From Mycolicibacterium iranicum (GTDB taxonomy: Bacteria > Actinomycetota > Actinomycetes > Mycobacteriales > Mycobacteriaceae), in the NCBI RefSeq assembly GCF_001650495.1, contig NZ_LWCS01000076.1:124001-188000 (forward strand): DNA of 64,000 bases, in the 5' to 3' direction. The position numbers and the translations under genes were made by a program. Shown one piece after another: positions 8,833 through 18,411 of the stretch. A model generated the notes under the pieces. It did not search any database. It had not been told where the DNA came from and worked only from the letters and a program-made list of their open reading frames with translations. The first letter of the stretch is position 1. The number at the start of each line of letters is the position of its first letter.

Positions 8833-9755
8833 CGGGCCGGCCCCTGAGGGTGGGCTCCTCTGGCCCAGTCGGCCGCGCCCATGGGTTTCTTGCCGGGCGG
8901 CTGCACGATGCCCAGCAGCACCGCAGACGAACCGGTGCCTACGTGGATGTACTTCTTGTCCACCAGGATCTGGCCGGGGGCAAGCCCTTTCGGTCCGTCA
9001 GCCGGCACGCTGACGGGTCCGACCTTGACACGCTGGTCGTCGATCATCGTCCAGGCCCCCGGGTTCGGGGTGACCGAACGGATGCGCCGGTCTACCACAT
9101 GCGCAGGCAGCTCCCAGCGGACCCGCGCGTCGTCGACGGTGACCTTGGGTGCGACGCTGACCCCCTCGGTCGGCTGGGCCACCGCGGTCAGTGTTCCGTC
9201 CTCGATGCCGTCCATGGTCGCCTCCAACAAACCGGCACCTGACACCGAAAGGCGGTCGAGAAGGTCGCCCGCGGTGTCCGAGGGCCGGATGGTCTCGGTC
9301 ACGACGCCGTAGACCGGCCCGGAATCCAGGCTGAGTTCGATCTGGAACGTCGTGGCCCCCGTCACCTCGTCGCCCGCGGCCAGCGCCGCCTGCACCGGCG
9401 CGGCACCCCGCCAGGCAGGAAGGACCGAAAAGTGTAGGTTCACCCAGCCGTGGGTGGGCACGCCGAGCAACGCCTCCTTCAGCAGTGCGCCGTAGGCGAC
9501 GACGGCGCAGCAGTCGGGTGACAGGGCTGCCAGCTCGGCGACGAACGTCCCCGAATTCGGGCGTTCAGGCTTCAACACCGGGATCCCGTGTTCGGCGGCC
9601 AGATCCGCGACCGGCGACGGAGACGGCTTCCCGCGTCGACCCGCGGCGGCATCCGGACGCGTCAGGACCGCAACGACATCGTGGCGTGACGAGTCGATCA
9701 ACCGCTGAAGGGAGGGCAAGGCCGGCTCCGGGGTACCGGCGAAGACGAGACGCAC
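8829..9755 (-). CDS. fmt: Methionyl-tRNA formyltransferase
   Basis: 308-residue enzyme that formylates initiator Met-tRNA with 10-formyl-THF. It starts MRLVFAGTPEPALPSLQRL and has the formyltransferase signature WVNLHFSVLPAWRGAAPVQ with Asn and His in place, followed by the C-terminal tRNA-binding domain. It is the first gene of the fmt-rsmB-rpe-ribD run. The 19-nt gap to the preceding lemA-like stop makes readthrough from the upstream genes possible. Confidence 0.96.
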   Translation of the reverse strand: MRLVFAGTPEPALPSLQRLIDSSRHDVVAVLTRPDAAAGRRGKPSPSPVADLAAEHGIPVLKPERPNSGTFVAELAALSPDCCAVVAYGALLKEALLGVPTHGWVNLHFSVLPAWRGAAPVQAALAAGDEVTGATTFQIELSLDSGPVYGVVTETIRPSDTAGDLLDRLSVSGAGLLEATMDGIEDGTLTAVAQPTEGVSVAPKVTVDDARVRWELPAHVVDRRIRSVTPNPGAWTMIDDQRVKVGPVSVPADGPKGLAPGQILVDKKYIHVGTGSSAVLLGIVQPPGKKPMGAADWARGAHPQGPAR

Positions 9756-9774
9756 CGCGTCAGTCTAGGGACGG

Positions 9775-10311
9775 CTAGCGCGGCGTTTGGTAGTACTCCT
9801 TCTCGGCCACCCCCGCCAGCGGAGCGACGAACATCCACGGAATGGTGGTCAGCTGCCGGTTCAGGGTGGCCACCGCATCGTTGTAGTACTGCCGGGCGAA
9901 CGCCAGCTTGTCCTCGGTATCGGCGAGATTGCGCTGCAGGTCCAGGAAGTTTTCGGACGAGTTCAGCTGCGGGTAGCTCTGGCCCAGGGCCAGCAGCGGA
10001 GCCAGCGCTGCATCGAGCTGCTTCTCCGCCGCACTGCGCTCGGCGACCGACGCCCCGCCGGTCGCCGACGTCAGCGCCGCACGGGCGTCGGTGACGTGAT
10101 CGAGGATCCCCTTCTCGTGCGCGGCGAAAGTCTGAACGGCGTGCACGAGGCTCGGGATCAGTGACGCGCGGCGGGTCAACTCGACGTCGATACCCGACAG
10201 CGCTTCGGCGACCCGCACATCTGCGGAGCGGATCCTGTTGTAGCCCATCACGAATCCGATGAGCACCAAGACCGCGAGCACCAGAATGACGATGAGCAAA
10301 AACCTCACCAT
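9775..10311 (-). CDS. LemA family protein
   Basis: 178 residues: a single N-terminal membrane segment (MVRFLLIVILVLAVLVLIGFVMGYN) followed by a long helical extracytoplasmic domain with the LemA hallmarks IDVELTRRASLIPSLV, a heptad-rich middle, and LADTEDKLAFARQYYNDAV. The ATG at 10311 was chosen because it directly precedes the membrane segment; further upstream the frame is antisense-like low-complexity Arg/Trp sequence from the Gly codons of the preceding gene. It overlaps the DUF2207 gene end by 7 nt. LemA and DUF2207 proteins often pair; the biochemical role is unknown. Confidence 0.88.
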   Translation of the reverse strand: MVRFLLIVILVLAVLVLIGFVMGYNRIRSADVRVAEALSGIDVELTRRASLIPSLVHAVQTFAAHEKGILDHVTDARAALTSATGGASVAERSAAEKQLDAALAPLLALGQSYPQLNSSENFLDLQRNLADTEDKLAFARQYYNDAVATLNRQLTTIPWMFVAPLAGVAEKEYYQTPR

Positions 10312-12137
10312 GATCCGCCTCCTCCTCCACCGCCGCCACCGCCGCCGCCACCGCTGAAGCTGCTGCCGCCGCTGCCCGAGGACGAGGAGGACGACGATTG
10401 CGAGGCGGTGTACGCGCCGATCGACGACGACAATGCCGATTCGAAACTGTCGAAATCGGCTCCGCCGGACCCGCCGGCGAAGCCCGATCCAGTCGACGCC
10501 GACGCCGACGTGGTGTACCAGGACGGTTGCGGTGCGACGGTACCGGTGTAAGCCTCGTACTTCCTGGCCCACAGCGCTGCCACTCCGGCCGCGACGGCGA
10601 ACGGAACGTAGGCGACGTAGAGGTCTTTGCGCGCCGAGAAGTCAAACCTCGTTTCCGCGGAATCGGTGGACAGCATGCGGTGGAAACCGCCGGCGCGCGA
10701 CCACAATTCGCGACCCGCGGCGGTGCGTCGGATGCCGATGCCGTCGCGCCACGATCCTGCCGACAGCAGGAAGAACGCAGCGAACGGCAACGCCCACATC
10801 GTGGTCGGGAAACCCCACCGGAAGAATCCGCAGACCATCAGGATGAAGGCGACCGCATTGGCGGCACGCAGCCACAGCTCTTTCTTGCGGGGCACCATCA
10901 GACCTTCTTCGGTGGCCCACTTCTGCACCGCCTCGGCCATGTCCTTTTTGGCTTTGTCGAGTTTCTCACCCGACTTGACGGTCTTCTCGGCTTCGAACTC
11001 GGAGCCCTTGTTCAACACCTTCAGCCGGGAAGCCACCGCGACGCTGACCGGGTCGACGTCGGCCCAGGCCCCGGGTTCGGCGGTGCTTTGAATCTTCCAG
11101 TCTTTGTCGTTGACCTGCTGCAGCGTGACCAGGTCGCGGTCGGCGAGATAGAACAGCGTGGCGGTGAGCCCGTGCTTGGGAACGGACTCGGTGCGGATGT
11201 ACTCGGTCTGCACCGGCCCCAGCCCGGGCGGCGGCGCGTACTGCAGCGGGAAGCCCGGCGATGGCTCCAGCACGCCACGGAACCAGAGCACCGCGACGGC
11301 GCCGAAGAGCACGGTCAAACCACCCACCACCATCGCGCCCGTGAGCGACTGACCGAGCACCCTGTCCCAGGTGTAAGGCCACGGCAGCCGCACCTGTGGC
11401 GGCGTCGCGACGTCCACGCCCGCGCGGACCGTGACCGGGGTGCGCGGCGGCAAGTCCTCGGCGCGCAATCGCACCCGGTTGCCGGCCACCGAAAGGCCCT
11501 CGCATGCGGTTCCCACTCCGAATCCGACCGAGCACTGCGCTGTTCCGACGTCCCCGGGCAGGGTCACGGTGATGTCGGCGCGCTCGATGCGGTTGTTCCA
11601 GGCGGGGGCGATGACGTTCCAGAAGAACACGCTCGGCGACACGCCCTGACCGGTCGACGCGGCGAACCTGCGGTCGGCACCGAGGTTCCCCGGATCGAGC
11701 ACGCCGGGGATCGTGTAGCGGATCTGGAAGACGTGGGTGCCGTCGCTCAGGTACACGTCAGGGTCGCCGATCTTAGCCACCCGGAACCGCCCGGCGTCCT
11801 CCGAGAGCATCTGATACGGCGCCGGCTCGCCGTCAAGTGTTATCGACTCGATCTCGGGCTTCTGCCTCAACCGCGGATCGTTCTGGTTGGCGACGTCCCA
11901 GTACCGGAAGATGCCGTGGCGATCAGTGCTGTAGAACGCGGTGGTGATCGTTTCCACCGCGCGCAACTGTCCCTGGGCGTCCACGACCATGTTGACGTCG
12001 TAGTCGGTAATCACCACAGGGTCGTCCACCCCGGTGACGGTGCCGCCCGATCCGACGGAGAACAGAACGGGCCACAGCACACCGAGCGCGATCAAGATCA
12101 ACGGGATCAGCGCCTTGAGCACCCGCCCCGCCGTCAT
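10305..12137 (-). CDS. DUF2207 family membrane protein with poly-Gly tail
   Basis: About 610 residues. An N-terminal membrane segment (LKALIPLILIALGVLWPVLF) precedes an extracytoplasmic beta-rich DUF2207 domain (DYDVNMVVDAQGQLRAVETI, later YSTDRHGIFRYW). Further membrane segments follow near residues 260-290 and in the C-terminal third (AFILMVCGFFRW, FFLLSAGSW, VPFAVAAGVAALW). The extreme C-terminus is a Ser run then about 13 glycines ending SW, typical of this family. ATG 12137 has AGGG at 8 nt; ATG 12143, touching the priA stop, is the alternative. Function unknown; it is paired with LemA. Confidence 0.82.
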   Translation of the reverse strand: MTAGRVLKALIPLILIALGVLWPVLFSVGSGGTVTGVDDPVVITDYDVNMVVDAQGQLRAVETITTAFYSTDRHGIFRYWDVANQNDPRLRQKPEIESITLDGEPAPYQMLSEDAGRFRVAKIGDPDVYLSDGTHVFQIRYTIPGVLDPGNLGADRRFAASTGQGVSPSVFFWNVIAPAWNNRIERADITVTLPGDVGTAQCSVGFGVGTACEGLSVAGNRVRLRAEDLPPRTPVTVRAGVDVATPPQVRLPWPYTWDRVLGQSLTGAMVVGGLTVLFGAVAVLWFRGVLEPSPGFPLQYAPPPGLGPVQTEYIRTESVPKHGLTATLFYLADRDLVTLQQVNDKDWKIQSTAEPGAWADVDPVSVAVASRLKVLNKGSEFEAEKTVKSGEKLDKAKKDMAEAVQKWATEEGLMVPRKKELWLRAANAVAFILMVCGFFRWGFPTTMWALPFAAFFLLSAGSWRDGIGIRRTAAGRELWSRAGGFHRMLSTDSAETRFDFSARKDLYVAYVPFAVAAGVAALWARKYEAYTGTVAPQPSWYTTSASASTGSGFAGGSGGADFDSFESALSSSIGAYTASQSSSSSSSGSGGSSFSGGGGGGGGGGGGGSW

Positions 12138-12142
12138 GGGCA

Positions 12143-14143
12143 TCACCCTATGTGCAGCGGGTCGATCTGGACGCGAACCGGCTCCTGGTCGTGGCGTGCG
12201 CTCTGCACTGCGGTCGCTCGGCGTAGCGCGGCCGCCAGCTCCAGCCCTCCGTTACGCGGGACCCGGACCAGCATTCTGCTCACGAGCGTGTCGGCCGCCA
12301 CACCCGCGGGTCTACGCACCCCGAACGGCAGATCGACCGGCCCCAGCACATCGGCCGATTCGGGGAGTGCCGCGGCGCTGAGCAGAGCATTCACCGCAGC
12401 GGGCGCACCGTCGATCGCCGCGATGTGCACGGCGGGCGGCAACCCGACCTCCTCCCGCGCGCCCAGTTCGCCGTCGGCATGACCGACCGGATCCCACCGG
12501 ATCAGCGCCTGCACCGTCGGAATCGCGGACTCGGCGACAACGGCCACCACCCCGCCCTCAGCGCGGCTGCGGACCAACGCGGCTGCCGCCATCCAGCGGC
12601 GCAGCGTGTCCTCCGCGGCGCGCAGATCCTGGCGCCCCAGAAGTGCCCAGCTGTCCAGCAGCAGGGCGGCGCCGTAGCCTCCCGCAGCGGCCGGCTCGAC
12701 CCCTGGCGTCGCCACCACGACCGCGGCGCGGCCAGGCACCGACGCGACGACGTCGTCGCCGCCGGAGGTGACAATCTGCGCTCCGGGGAACGCACGTCCG
12801 AGTTCCTCGGCGGTACGGCGGGCCCCGACGACGACGGCACGCACAGCGTCGGACCCGCACCGGGAACAGCGCAGGGCCGGCTCCTCGCGGCCGCACCATC
12901 GGCACACCGCGCCGGGGGCATCGCGGCCGGGCAGGGACAGCGGACCGGTGCAATGCCTGCAGCGTGCGACGGTGCGGCATTTCGCGCAGGACAGGGCAGG
13001 CACGTAGCCGCGCCGGGGCACCTGTACGAGGACCGGCGCATCGGCGGCCAGCGCCGCGCGCGCCGCGTCCAGAGCGACGGTCGGCAGCCGCGCGGTGCGG
13101 GCGGCCGCGTCGCGCTCATGTGCAAATGCGCTGTCCTCCAACGCAATCACGCGGGGGGCGCGGGAGCGGACCGTATGTCTGGTGGCGGTCAGGTCGTGCG
13201 CCCAACCGCTGCGTACCAGTGCGTGCGCTTCCGCCGTGCGGGCATAGCCGCCGATCATCGCCGCGCACCGCAACTGATGGGCACGCAGCATCGCGACCTC
13301 GCGGGCGTGCGGATACGGCGCGCGGGGCTCGGTCAGTGAGTCGTCACCGTCGTCCCACACCATCACCAGGCCGAGGTCCGCCACCGGCGCGAAACCCGCG
13401 CTGCGCGTACCGATCACGAACCGAGCCTGGCCTCGCAGGACCGACAGCCAGCGCCGGTACCGCTCCGCGGGGCCGAGCCCGGCCGACAGCGCCACCACCC
13501 TCGCGTCGTCGATGTGGTCCACGGCGGCGGCGTGGACCAGGTCGACGTCGCGCTGATCGGGCACCACAGCCAGCACCCCGCGGCCCCCGTGCACCGCGAC
13601 CGCCGCCGCCTCGGCCAGTCTTTCGGGCCAGGATTCACCGGGCAGGGCCTGCCATATCGCGCGTGCTGCACGGGCGTCCCTCAGTGCCGCGACGAACTGC
13701 GCTCCCCCGCTGTAGGCGTCCCATGCCGTGGTGTCGATCTCCTTGGCAGACAACGGCTCCGGGGTCTTGGTGACGCGTTTCTCGGCACCGGCGTGCCGGG
13801 GAGGTACGGCCAACCGGAGGACATCGGCACGGGTCCCCGCATAGCGGGCCGTCACCGCGTCGACGAGCCTGCGCACGTCGCGGGTCAGCACACACTCGGC
13901 CGAAACGACCTTCTCCAGCCAGGCGAGTTTGCCGACATGGTCGGTATCCGAACGCCTTTCGAGCACGAACGCATCCACCAGCCTGCCGTGGAACCGGACC
14001 TTGACGCGAACCCCCGGCTGCGCATCGTCGGATTGCTCGGCAGACACCTGATAGTCGAACTCCCGGTCGAGGTGCGGAACCGTCAACATCGGCAGAACAC
14101 GGGCGATCGGCTCGTGTTCGGCAGGCTGCCGGATGCTCGTCAC
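12143..14143 (-). CDS. priA: Primosomal protein N' (PriA), ATPase-degenerate actinobacterial form
   Basis: 666 residues. Replication restart factor in other bacteria. The N-terminal 3'-end-binding domain is recognisable (VLPMLTVPHLDREFDYQV..GVRVKVRFHGR..DAFVL). The zinc-binding block CAKCRTVARCRHC, then CRWCG and CSRCGS, is intact. The helicase motor is not: where PriA normally has a GxGKT P-loop there is WQALPGESWPERLAEA, and the DEEH box is replaced by VMVWDDGDDSL. It therefore probably keeps DNA/primosome binding without helicase activity, as in other mycobacteria (Rv1402). The GTG start overlaps the upstream stop by 4 nt. Confidence 0.9.
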   Translation of the reverse strand: MTSIRQPAEHEPIARVLPMLTVPHLDREFDYQVSAEQSDDAQPGVRVKVRFHGRLVDAFVLERRSDTDHVGKLAWLEKVVSAECVLTRDVRRLVDAVTARYAGTRADVLRLAVPPRHAGAEKRVTKTPEPLSAKEIDTTAWDAYSGGAQFVAALRDARAARAIWQALPGESWPERLAEAAAVAVHGGRGVLAVVPDQRDVDLVHAAAVDHIDDARVVALSAGLGPAERYRRWLSVLRGQARFVIGTRSAGFAPVADLGLVMVWDDGDDSLTEPRAPYPHAREVAMLRAHQLRCAAMIGGYARTAEAHALVRSGWAHDLTATRHTVRSRAPRVIALEDSAFAHERDAAARTARLPTVALDAARAALAADAPVLVQVPRRGYVPALSCAKCRTVARCRHCTGPLSLPGRDAPGAVCRWCGREEPALRCSRCGSDAVRAVVVGARRTAEELGRAFPGAQIVTSGGDDVVASVPGRAAVVVATPGVEPAAAGGYGAALLLDSWALLGRQDLRAAEDTLRRWMAAAALVRSRAEGGVVAVVAESAIPTVQALIRWDPVGHADGELGAREEVGLPPAVHIAAIDGAPAAVNALLSAAALPESADVLGPVDLPFGVRRPAGVAADTLVSRMLVRVPRNGGLELAAALRRATAVQSARHDQEPVRVQIDPLHIG

Positions 14144-14850
14144 ACCGCAGGTTTAGCAGACGGCACGGACGCCCGGCCGAACAGCAAACCCGCCGTGATC
14201 AGCAGCAGCGATGTGGCGTAGGCCCACCAGATCGGCACGGCCAGCGCCTCCGACCCGAGAACGAACTTGCCGATGCCGATCATCGCGTCCGACACGGCGA
14301 AGCACACCGCTCCGAGTGCAGTCCACGGCGTCGGCAGATCGGCCAACAGGGCGACGCTCACCATCGCACCCAGCACCGCGATGTAGACGGTCACCGGCAG
14401 CGCCATCCCCTGCTCGTGCAGGCGCGGCCAGAACCACAGAAGCAGTGCCGCGCACGCAGCCACCACCGCGGCGACCGCGGCAAGCCTCCGAGGAGAACGG
14501 GTGGCCAACGGGAGCAACGCCGCCAGGAAACACAGATGGGCGATCAGGAACGCGGCCAGCCCCAACACGAACGACGGCTCCCACCACAGCATCGCCAGCA
14601 GGTAGTCGCCCGCGGCGGAGAACAGCAACGCCGCGACCAACCAGATCCGTTCCCGCGCGATGCGATGGCTAAGAGCCGCACCGGCCAGGAGGACGGCGGC
14701 GGTGGCCTTGAGGGCGGGCTGCAACGCGAACTGTCCGGTGAGCTCCGCCCCCAAAGGCACCCGGGTCGCGGTTACGATGAGGAACACGCCGTAGCCGGCC
14801 GCAGCAATCGCAGCGGCTGTCCACAGCGTGCGTTTCATGGGGAGCAACAT
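14140..14850 (-). CDS. YhhN/TMEM86 family membrane protein (lysoplasmalogenase-like)
   Basis: 236 residues with about eight membrane segments. Family features include the ALQPALKATAAVLLAG start region, AALLFSAAGDYLLAM and GAVCFAVSDAMIGIGKF, whose acidic residues in membrane helices (GDYLL and SDAMI) are the proposed active-site positions. Eukaryotic relatives hydrolyse lysoplasmalogen vinyl ethers; the bacterial substrate is unsettled. It matches Rv1401 beside priA. ATG 14850 has no Shine-Dalgarno box, so translation may be leaderless; ATG 14838 is an alternative start. It diverges from the acyltransferase-like gene across 51 nt. Confidence 0.82.
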   Translation of the reverse strand: MLLPMKRTLWTAAAIAAAGYGVFLIVTATRVPLGAELTGQFALQPALKATAAVLLAGAALSHRIARERIWLVAALLFSAAGDYLLAMLWWEPSFVLGLAAFLIAHLCFLAALLPLATRSPRRLAAVAAVVAACAALLLWFWPRLHEQGMALPVTVYIAVLGAMVSVALLADLPTPWTALGAVCFAVSDAMIGIGKFVLGSEALAVPIWWAYATSLLLITAGLLFGRASVPSAKPAV

Positions 14851-14901
14851 ACTAAATTCATCAGATCTGGCTGGGGGGCTGCTCTGATAGGTTCACGAAC
14901 G

Positions 14902-16149
14902 ATGCGCAGATCTGGACGGAGCCCGCAATCGGGCACCGTCCGGGTCGCGACACTCGACGTGCAGCACAGCTACCGGCGATCGGCGGTGGTTCTGGGCCCG
15001 GTGGACGTTCCACCGCTCGACGTGCTCACCGCCCGTTTTGCACGAATGGCTGCTGTCGGGCCGGAGGCCAGGGTCTGCCTGCAGCCGTCCACCACCAGCA
15101 CCCGCTGGGATTACACGCCGGGGCTCGCCGGCGACGTATTCGCCACCACGACCCGTCCCCCGGGCGCCGATCCCCTCGCCCTGTTGTCTGCGCTGCGCCG
15201 GCGCCCGGGTGCCGGAATCCGGATCCTGGCGGGCGGGGACTACCTCGCGATCGACTTCAGCCACGGTCTGGGCGAGGTACCTCTGCTCGATCTGCTGATC
15301 GGGGTCCTGCTCGGTGCGGTGGATCCGGCGGACGACACCGTGTGGGCGCCGTACCGGCACCGCCTTTCGCCTCTGCTGGTGGCGGCCACACGGGCGATCG
15401 GCGGCGGACCACACCGGCTGCTGCCGTTGTGGCGTCAGCATCGCCGGAACTCGGCGCTGACTGGCGACGCCGTGGCATCGGACACTTCCGACATCGCCCC
15501 TTCGCCGGCAACCAGGTCGGTTCGGATTCGGGCCGACATCGCGGCCGATCTTCGCCGCCAACGCGATTCGTCGCTGCCCGGGGTATCCATGTTCGCGCTC
15601 TACACCTGTGCTCTGCACGAGGCTTTCGCCGCAACGGGATTCGACGTCGACCCGACCGTGACGCTTCCCTTCGACGTGCGGCGCTATCTCCCGAAGGGAT
15701 GCAGCACTCTGGCGTCGTTCTCCGCCGGACTGGACTTCCGGCTTGATCCCGAGTCGGGCCCGGCCGGCCTGCAGGCAGAGATGGTCGCCGCGGCACAGAT
15801 GGCGCGGCCGGTCGCCAACCTGATGGCAGGCACGGCAAAGACGCACCTGGCGATGCGGTCGGGACGGCATCCGCAGTGGCTCGTTCCGGCGGCCCGGCGA
15901 GTACAGCTGCTGCACTCCAGCATCGGCAACGTCCCCCACGGACCGTGGTCGTTCAGCGACCCCGACCGCGCGGCCATCATGGTGGCCAGCGATCCGGTCA
16001 GCCCCTGTGGTGTGACGGTCACGACGGCATCGGTCATGGGATCGCTGTGGTTGACAGCCGAATTCCACGACACCCTGTTCGATGCCGGAAAGATCGGCGA
16101 GGCACTGGATTCGGTGTCCGCGCATGCGGCCCGCCTCCTGCGAGCCTGA
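14902..16149 (+). CDS. Condensation/acyltransferase-fold protein (PapA/WES-like)
   Basis: 415 residues. The sequence DYLAIDFSHGLGEVPLLDLLIG near residue 115 matches the HHxxxDG site of CoA-dependent acyltransferases (condensation domains, PapA, wax ester synthases), but reads S-H-G-L-G-E: the second, catalytic His is kept and Asp is Glu. The C-terminal half has SSIGNVPHGPWSF and GVTVTTASVMGSLWLTAEFHD, typical of the second half of the fold. This suggests transfer of an acyl group to a sugar or lipid alcohol, although loss of function is possible. It sits convergent to the seven-gene glycosyltransferase run (10 nt between the stops), so it may acylate that product. Confidence 0.6.
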   Translation: MRRSGRSPQSGTVRVATLDVQHSYRRSAVVLGPVDVPPLDVLTARFARMAAVGPEARVCLQPSTTSTRWDYTPGLAGDVFATTTRPPGADPLALLSALRRRPGAGIRILAGGDYLAIDFSHGLGEVPLLDLLIGVLLGAVDPADDTVWAPYRHRLSPLLVAATRAIGGGPHRLLPLWRQHRRNSALTGDAVASDTSDIAPSPATRSVRIRADIAADLRRQRDSSLPGVSMFALYTCALHEAFAATGFDVDPTVTLPFDVRRYLPKGCSTLASFSAGLDFRLDPESGPAGLQAEMVAAAQMARPVANLMAGTAKTHLAMRSGRHPQWLVPAARRVQLLHSSIGNVPHGPWSFSDPDRAAIMVASDPVSPCGVTVTTASVMGSLWLTAEFHDTLFDAGKIGEALDSVSAHAARLLRA

Positions 16150-16158
16150 CCCGATGCT

Positions 16159-18411
16159 CTACGAGCCGTCGCGATCCGGCGCCAGGTCGTCGTTGACGCT
16201 GCGCCAGACTTTCGTTTGACCTTCGTCGTAGATCAGCGTCCACTGCGGCGCCTCACGAAGAGCTTCCTGAACGACTTCGACGGCGTCGGGGCGGAAGTCA
16301 CCGTAGTAGCGGATCGCTTTGTTGGACTGCTCACTGAAAATCACGTAGACGACATAGCCGCCCTCGGTCATCTCGGTGTTGAGCGTCTTGAGGTCCTCTT
16401 CGTCGGGGAATGTCGCCTTCCGCTCGGCCAGGTTCGGATCCGAGGGATCCCACAGGTCGTAGCTCACGGGCTCGTCGAAGTACGGGTTGAACAACGTCAC
16501 GTCGGCATAGCCCGCATTGAGCCGGGACGGCATCCCGCCGATGCGCAGCATGACGAAACGAGTCCTGATGTCGGCGTTTCTGGTTAGGCTGTCCATCAAG
16601 TCGACCTGGGCCCGGGTCTCGAAGATCATGGGCCACAGCGCGACGTAGCCGTGCAACCCCGCCACCGACGCCCCGGTGACACCGAGCACCGCCGCCGTGC
16701 GTGCGGGCAGTCGCGCCCGCCCTCTGACACCGTCGATGGCCGCCACCACAGCGGGGGCGATCAGAAGCGCGCACCCCAGGATCGAATACAGGTACACCCG
16801 GAAGATCGCCTCGCCACCGTAGTTCTGCCCCAACAGCAGACCGAACGAGCTGAACGCCACCACAGCCAGAGTCAAGACACGCCGTTTGCGGCGCCACATC
16901 CACAGGGCACACGCGAAAGCGGTGAGCACCACGATGATCGACAATCCCCGCACCACGGCGGAAGTGAAGTCCTTGGCGGGCAGCCCCGACGACTCAACGT
17001 TGCTAGCGGCGTTGCTGATCGGACTGCCCTCGGAAAACAGCCCGTACGGTGCCACCGCTTCCAGGTTGAGCAGTAGGTAGCAGATGGCGATCAGCACCAT
17101 GACCAAGGCCACCCACCGAGGTCTGGCCCGCTTGAAAAGGCACAGTACACATGTCGCGCCCATCGCCCAGAACGGCGTCAGCTGGTGTGTCGGCACCGTC
17201 GCCGCGAACACAGGAATAGCGAGGACACCACACGCCCGGCTGTCCGGCGACGCGAGGAGCAGCGCAAACATGCCGAACACCAGCACGATTGTCCATGCCT
17301 GGGGCGAGAAATAGTCCTGCCCAACCCAGTTCACGATCTCCGCGATGAAGGCCGCGGTCAACGCCGTGCGACGCGATCGGCCGATCACTCGCGCCGCCGT
17401 ATAGACCGTCAGTGCCAACAAGACGTGTATCGCCGGCGCGAACACGTGAGCGACGGTCATCGCGGGGATGCCGGTGACATCACAGAACCATGCCCAGGTG
17501 GTGAAGAACGCCGCCCACTGCGCATAGATGTCGGTGCCGTCGGGCTGAATACGCCCGTAGACCATGATGTAGTCGACGACGGCCAGGTGCTTGTACGTCC
17601 AGTCATAGAGGGGTACTTCGGTGGCCACCACCGTCGTCACCCGGGCGACGATGATCGCGGCCAGCACCGCGATCGCGCCGGGAACCACTTGTCGCAGGCG
17701 GACGGCCGCCACCAGCGCCCAAGTGCACAGCACGATGGACACGGCAAGCAGCGGCCCGGTCTTCGAGAACAGCAGGCCGTAGTAGCTGGCATCCGCACCG
17801 GGAAGATCGGGAACGGCCACCGCCCAGACGACGACGGCGAGCGTGCTCAGGATCAGCGACAGATGGCTCCGCACAACGCTTTTCCGCAACCAGCGATGCT
17901 GGCCGATGCGGCGCCAGTGCCAACTTCGGGCCGCGCTCATGATGCTGTCGCGGTGCTGGTAGTACCAGTAGACGCTGCTCCCCCCGACGCCGACCACCTG
18001 CGCCCACAGGATCAGGACGGGATTCCAGCGATAGGACCACATCGCGGTGATCGCCACCAGCGTGACGATCGCCATGCCGAGCACAGGGACCGTCGAGAGC
18101 AGGGCACGGCGCGGAATGCGTACCCAGGTCAGCACCGCGGCGCCCGGTCCGACGGCGATGAAAACCACTAGAGCGATCGCACGGACGGCGCTGGGTAGCG
18201 GCAGTAGCGCGACGGCGCCGGCCGCCGCGCCGACCGCTGCCAGGTCGACCATGCGGACGGGCGCGACGGGAATTCGCCGTCTCGGCGGAGGCTTTCGGTG
18301 TGCCGGCGGTCTGCGATGCGCCGAGGGTTTTGGGCGTGCGGTGGAGGACGCTCGGTGACGCGTGGGCAGCTGAGGCGCCACATCCGCGTGCCGTTCGAGC
18401 GTTGCTGTCAT
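16159..18411 (-). CDS. Large multi-pass membrane protein, glycosyltransferase/polymerase candidate
   Basis: 750 residues. A basic, Pro/Arg/His-rich cytosolic N-terminus (about 60 residues with repeated HR-PP blocks) is followed by a dozen or more hydrophobic segments and a soluble C-terminal domain of about 130 residues that contains TRFVMLRIGGMPSRLNAGYA and DLWDPSDPNLAERK. A long loop contains YDWTYKHLAVVDYIMVYGRI and DIYAQWAAFFTTWAW, which resembles GT-C type or O-antigen-polymerase-like proteins, but no diagnostic motif is certain. The ATG overlaps the upstream GT2 stop (ATGA); it is the last gene of the run. Likely an export, polymerisation or lipid-linked sugar transfer step. Confidence 0.62.
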   Translation of the reverse strand: MTATLERHADVAPQLPTRHRASSTARPKPSAHRRPPAHRKPPPRRRIPVAPVRMVDLAAVGAAAGAVALLPLPSAVRAIALVVFIAVGPGAAVLTWVRIPRRALLSTVPVLGMAIVTLVAITAMWSYRWNPVLILWAQVVGVGGSSVYWYYQHRDSIMSAARSWHWRRIGQHRWLRKSVVRSHLSLILSTLAVVVWAVAVPDLPGADASYYGLLFSKTGPLLAVSIVLCTWALVAAVRLRQVVPGAIAVLAAIIVARVTTVVATEVPLYDWTYKHLAVVDYIMVYGRIQPDGTDIYAQWAAFFTTWAWFCDVTGIPAMTVAHVFAPAIHVLLALTVYTAARVIGRSRRTALTAAFIAEIVNWVGQDYFSPQAWTIVLVFGMFALLLASPDSRACGVLAIPVFAATVPTHQLTPFWAMGATCVLCLFKRARPRWVALVMVLIAICYLLLNLEAVAPYGLFSEGSPISNAASNVESSGLPAKDFTSAVVRGLSIIVVLTAFACALWMWRRKRRVLTLAVVAFSSFGLLLGQNYGGEAIFRVYLYSILGCALLIAPAVVAAIDGVRGRARLPARTAAVLGVTGASVAGLHGYVALWPMIFETRAQVDLMDSLTRNADIRTRFVMLRIGGMPSRLNAGYADVTLFNPYFDEPVSYDLWDPSDPNLAERKATFPDEEDLKTLNTEMTEGGYVVYVIFSEQSNKAIRYYGDFRPDAVEVVQEALREAPQWTLIYDEGQTKVWRSVNDDLAPDRDGS

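Noticed and set aside
10315..10375. Dense CCGCC repeats suggesting a repeat array or CRISPR
   Set aside because: They encode the C-terminal Gly/Ser tail of the DUF2207 protein; no spacer structure is present.
10312..10572. N-terminal extension of the LemA protein rich in Arg/Trp
   Set aside because: It is produced by reading the poly-Gly codons of the DUF2207 gene in another frame; the LemA membrane anchor gives a natural start at 10311.
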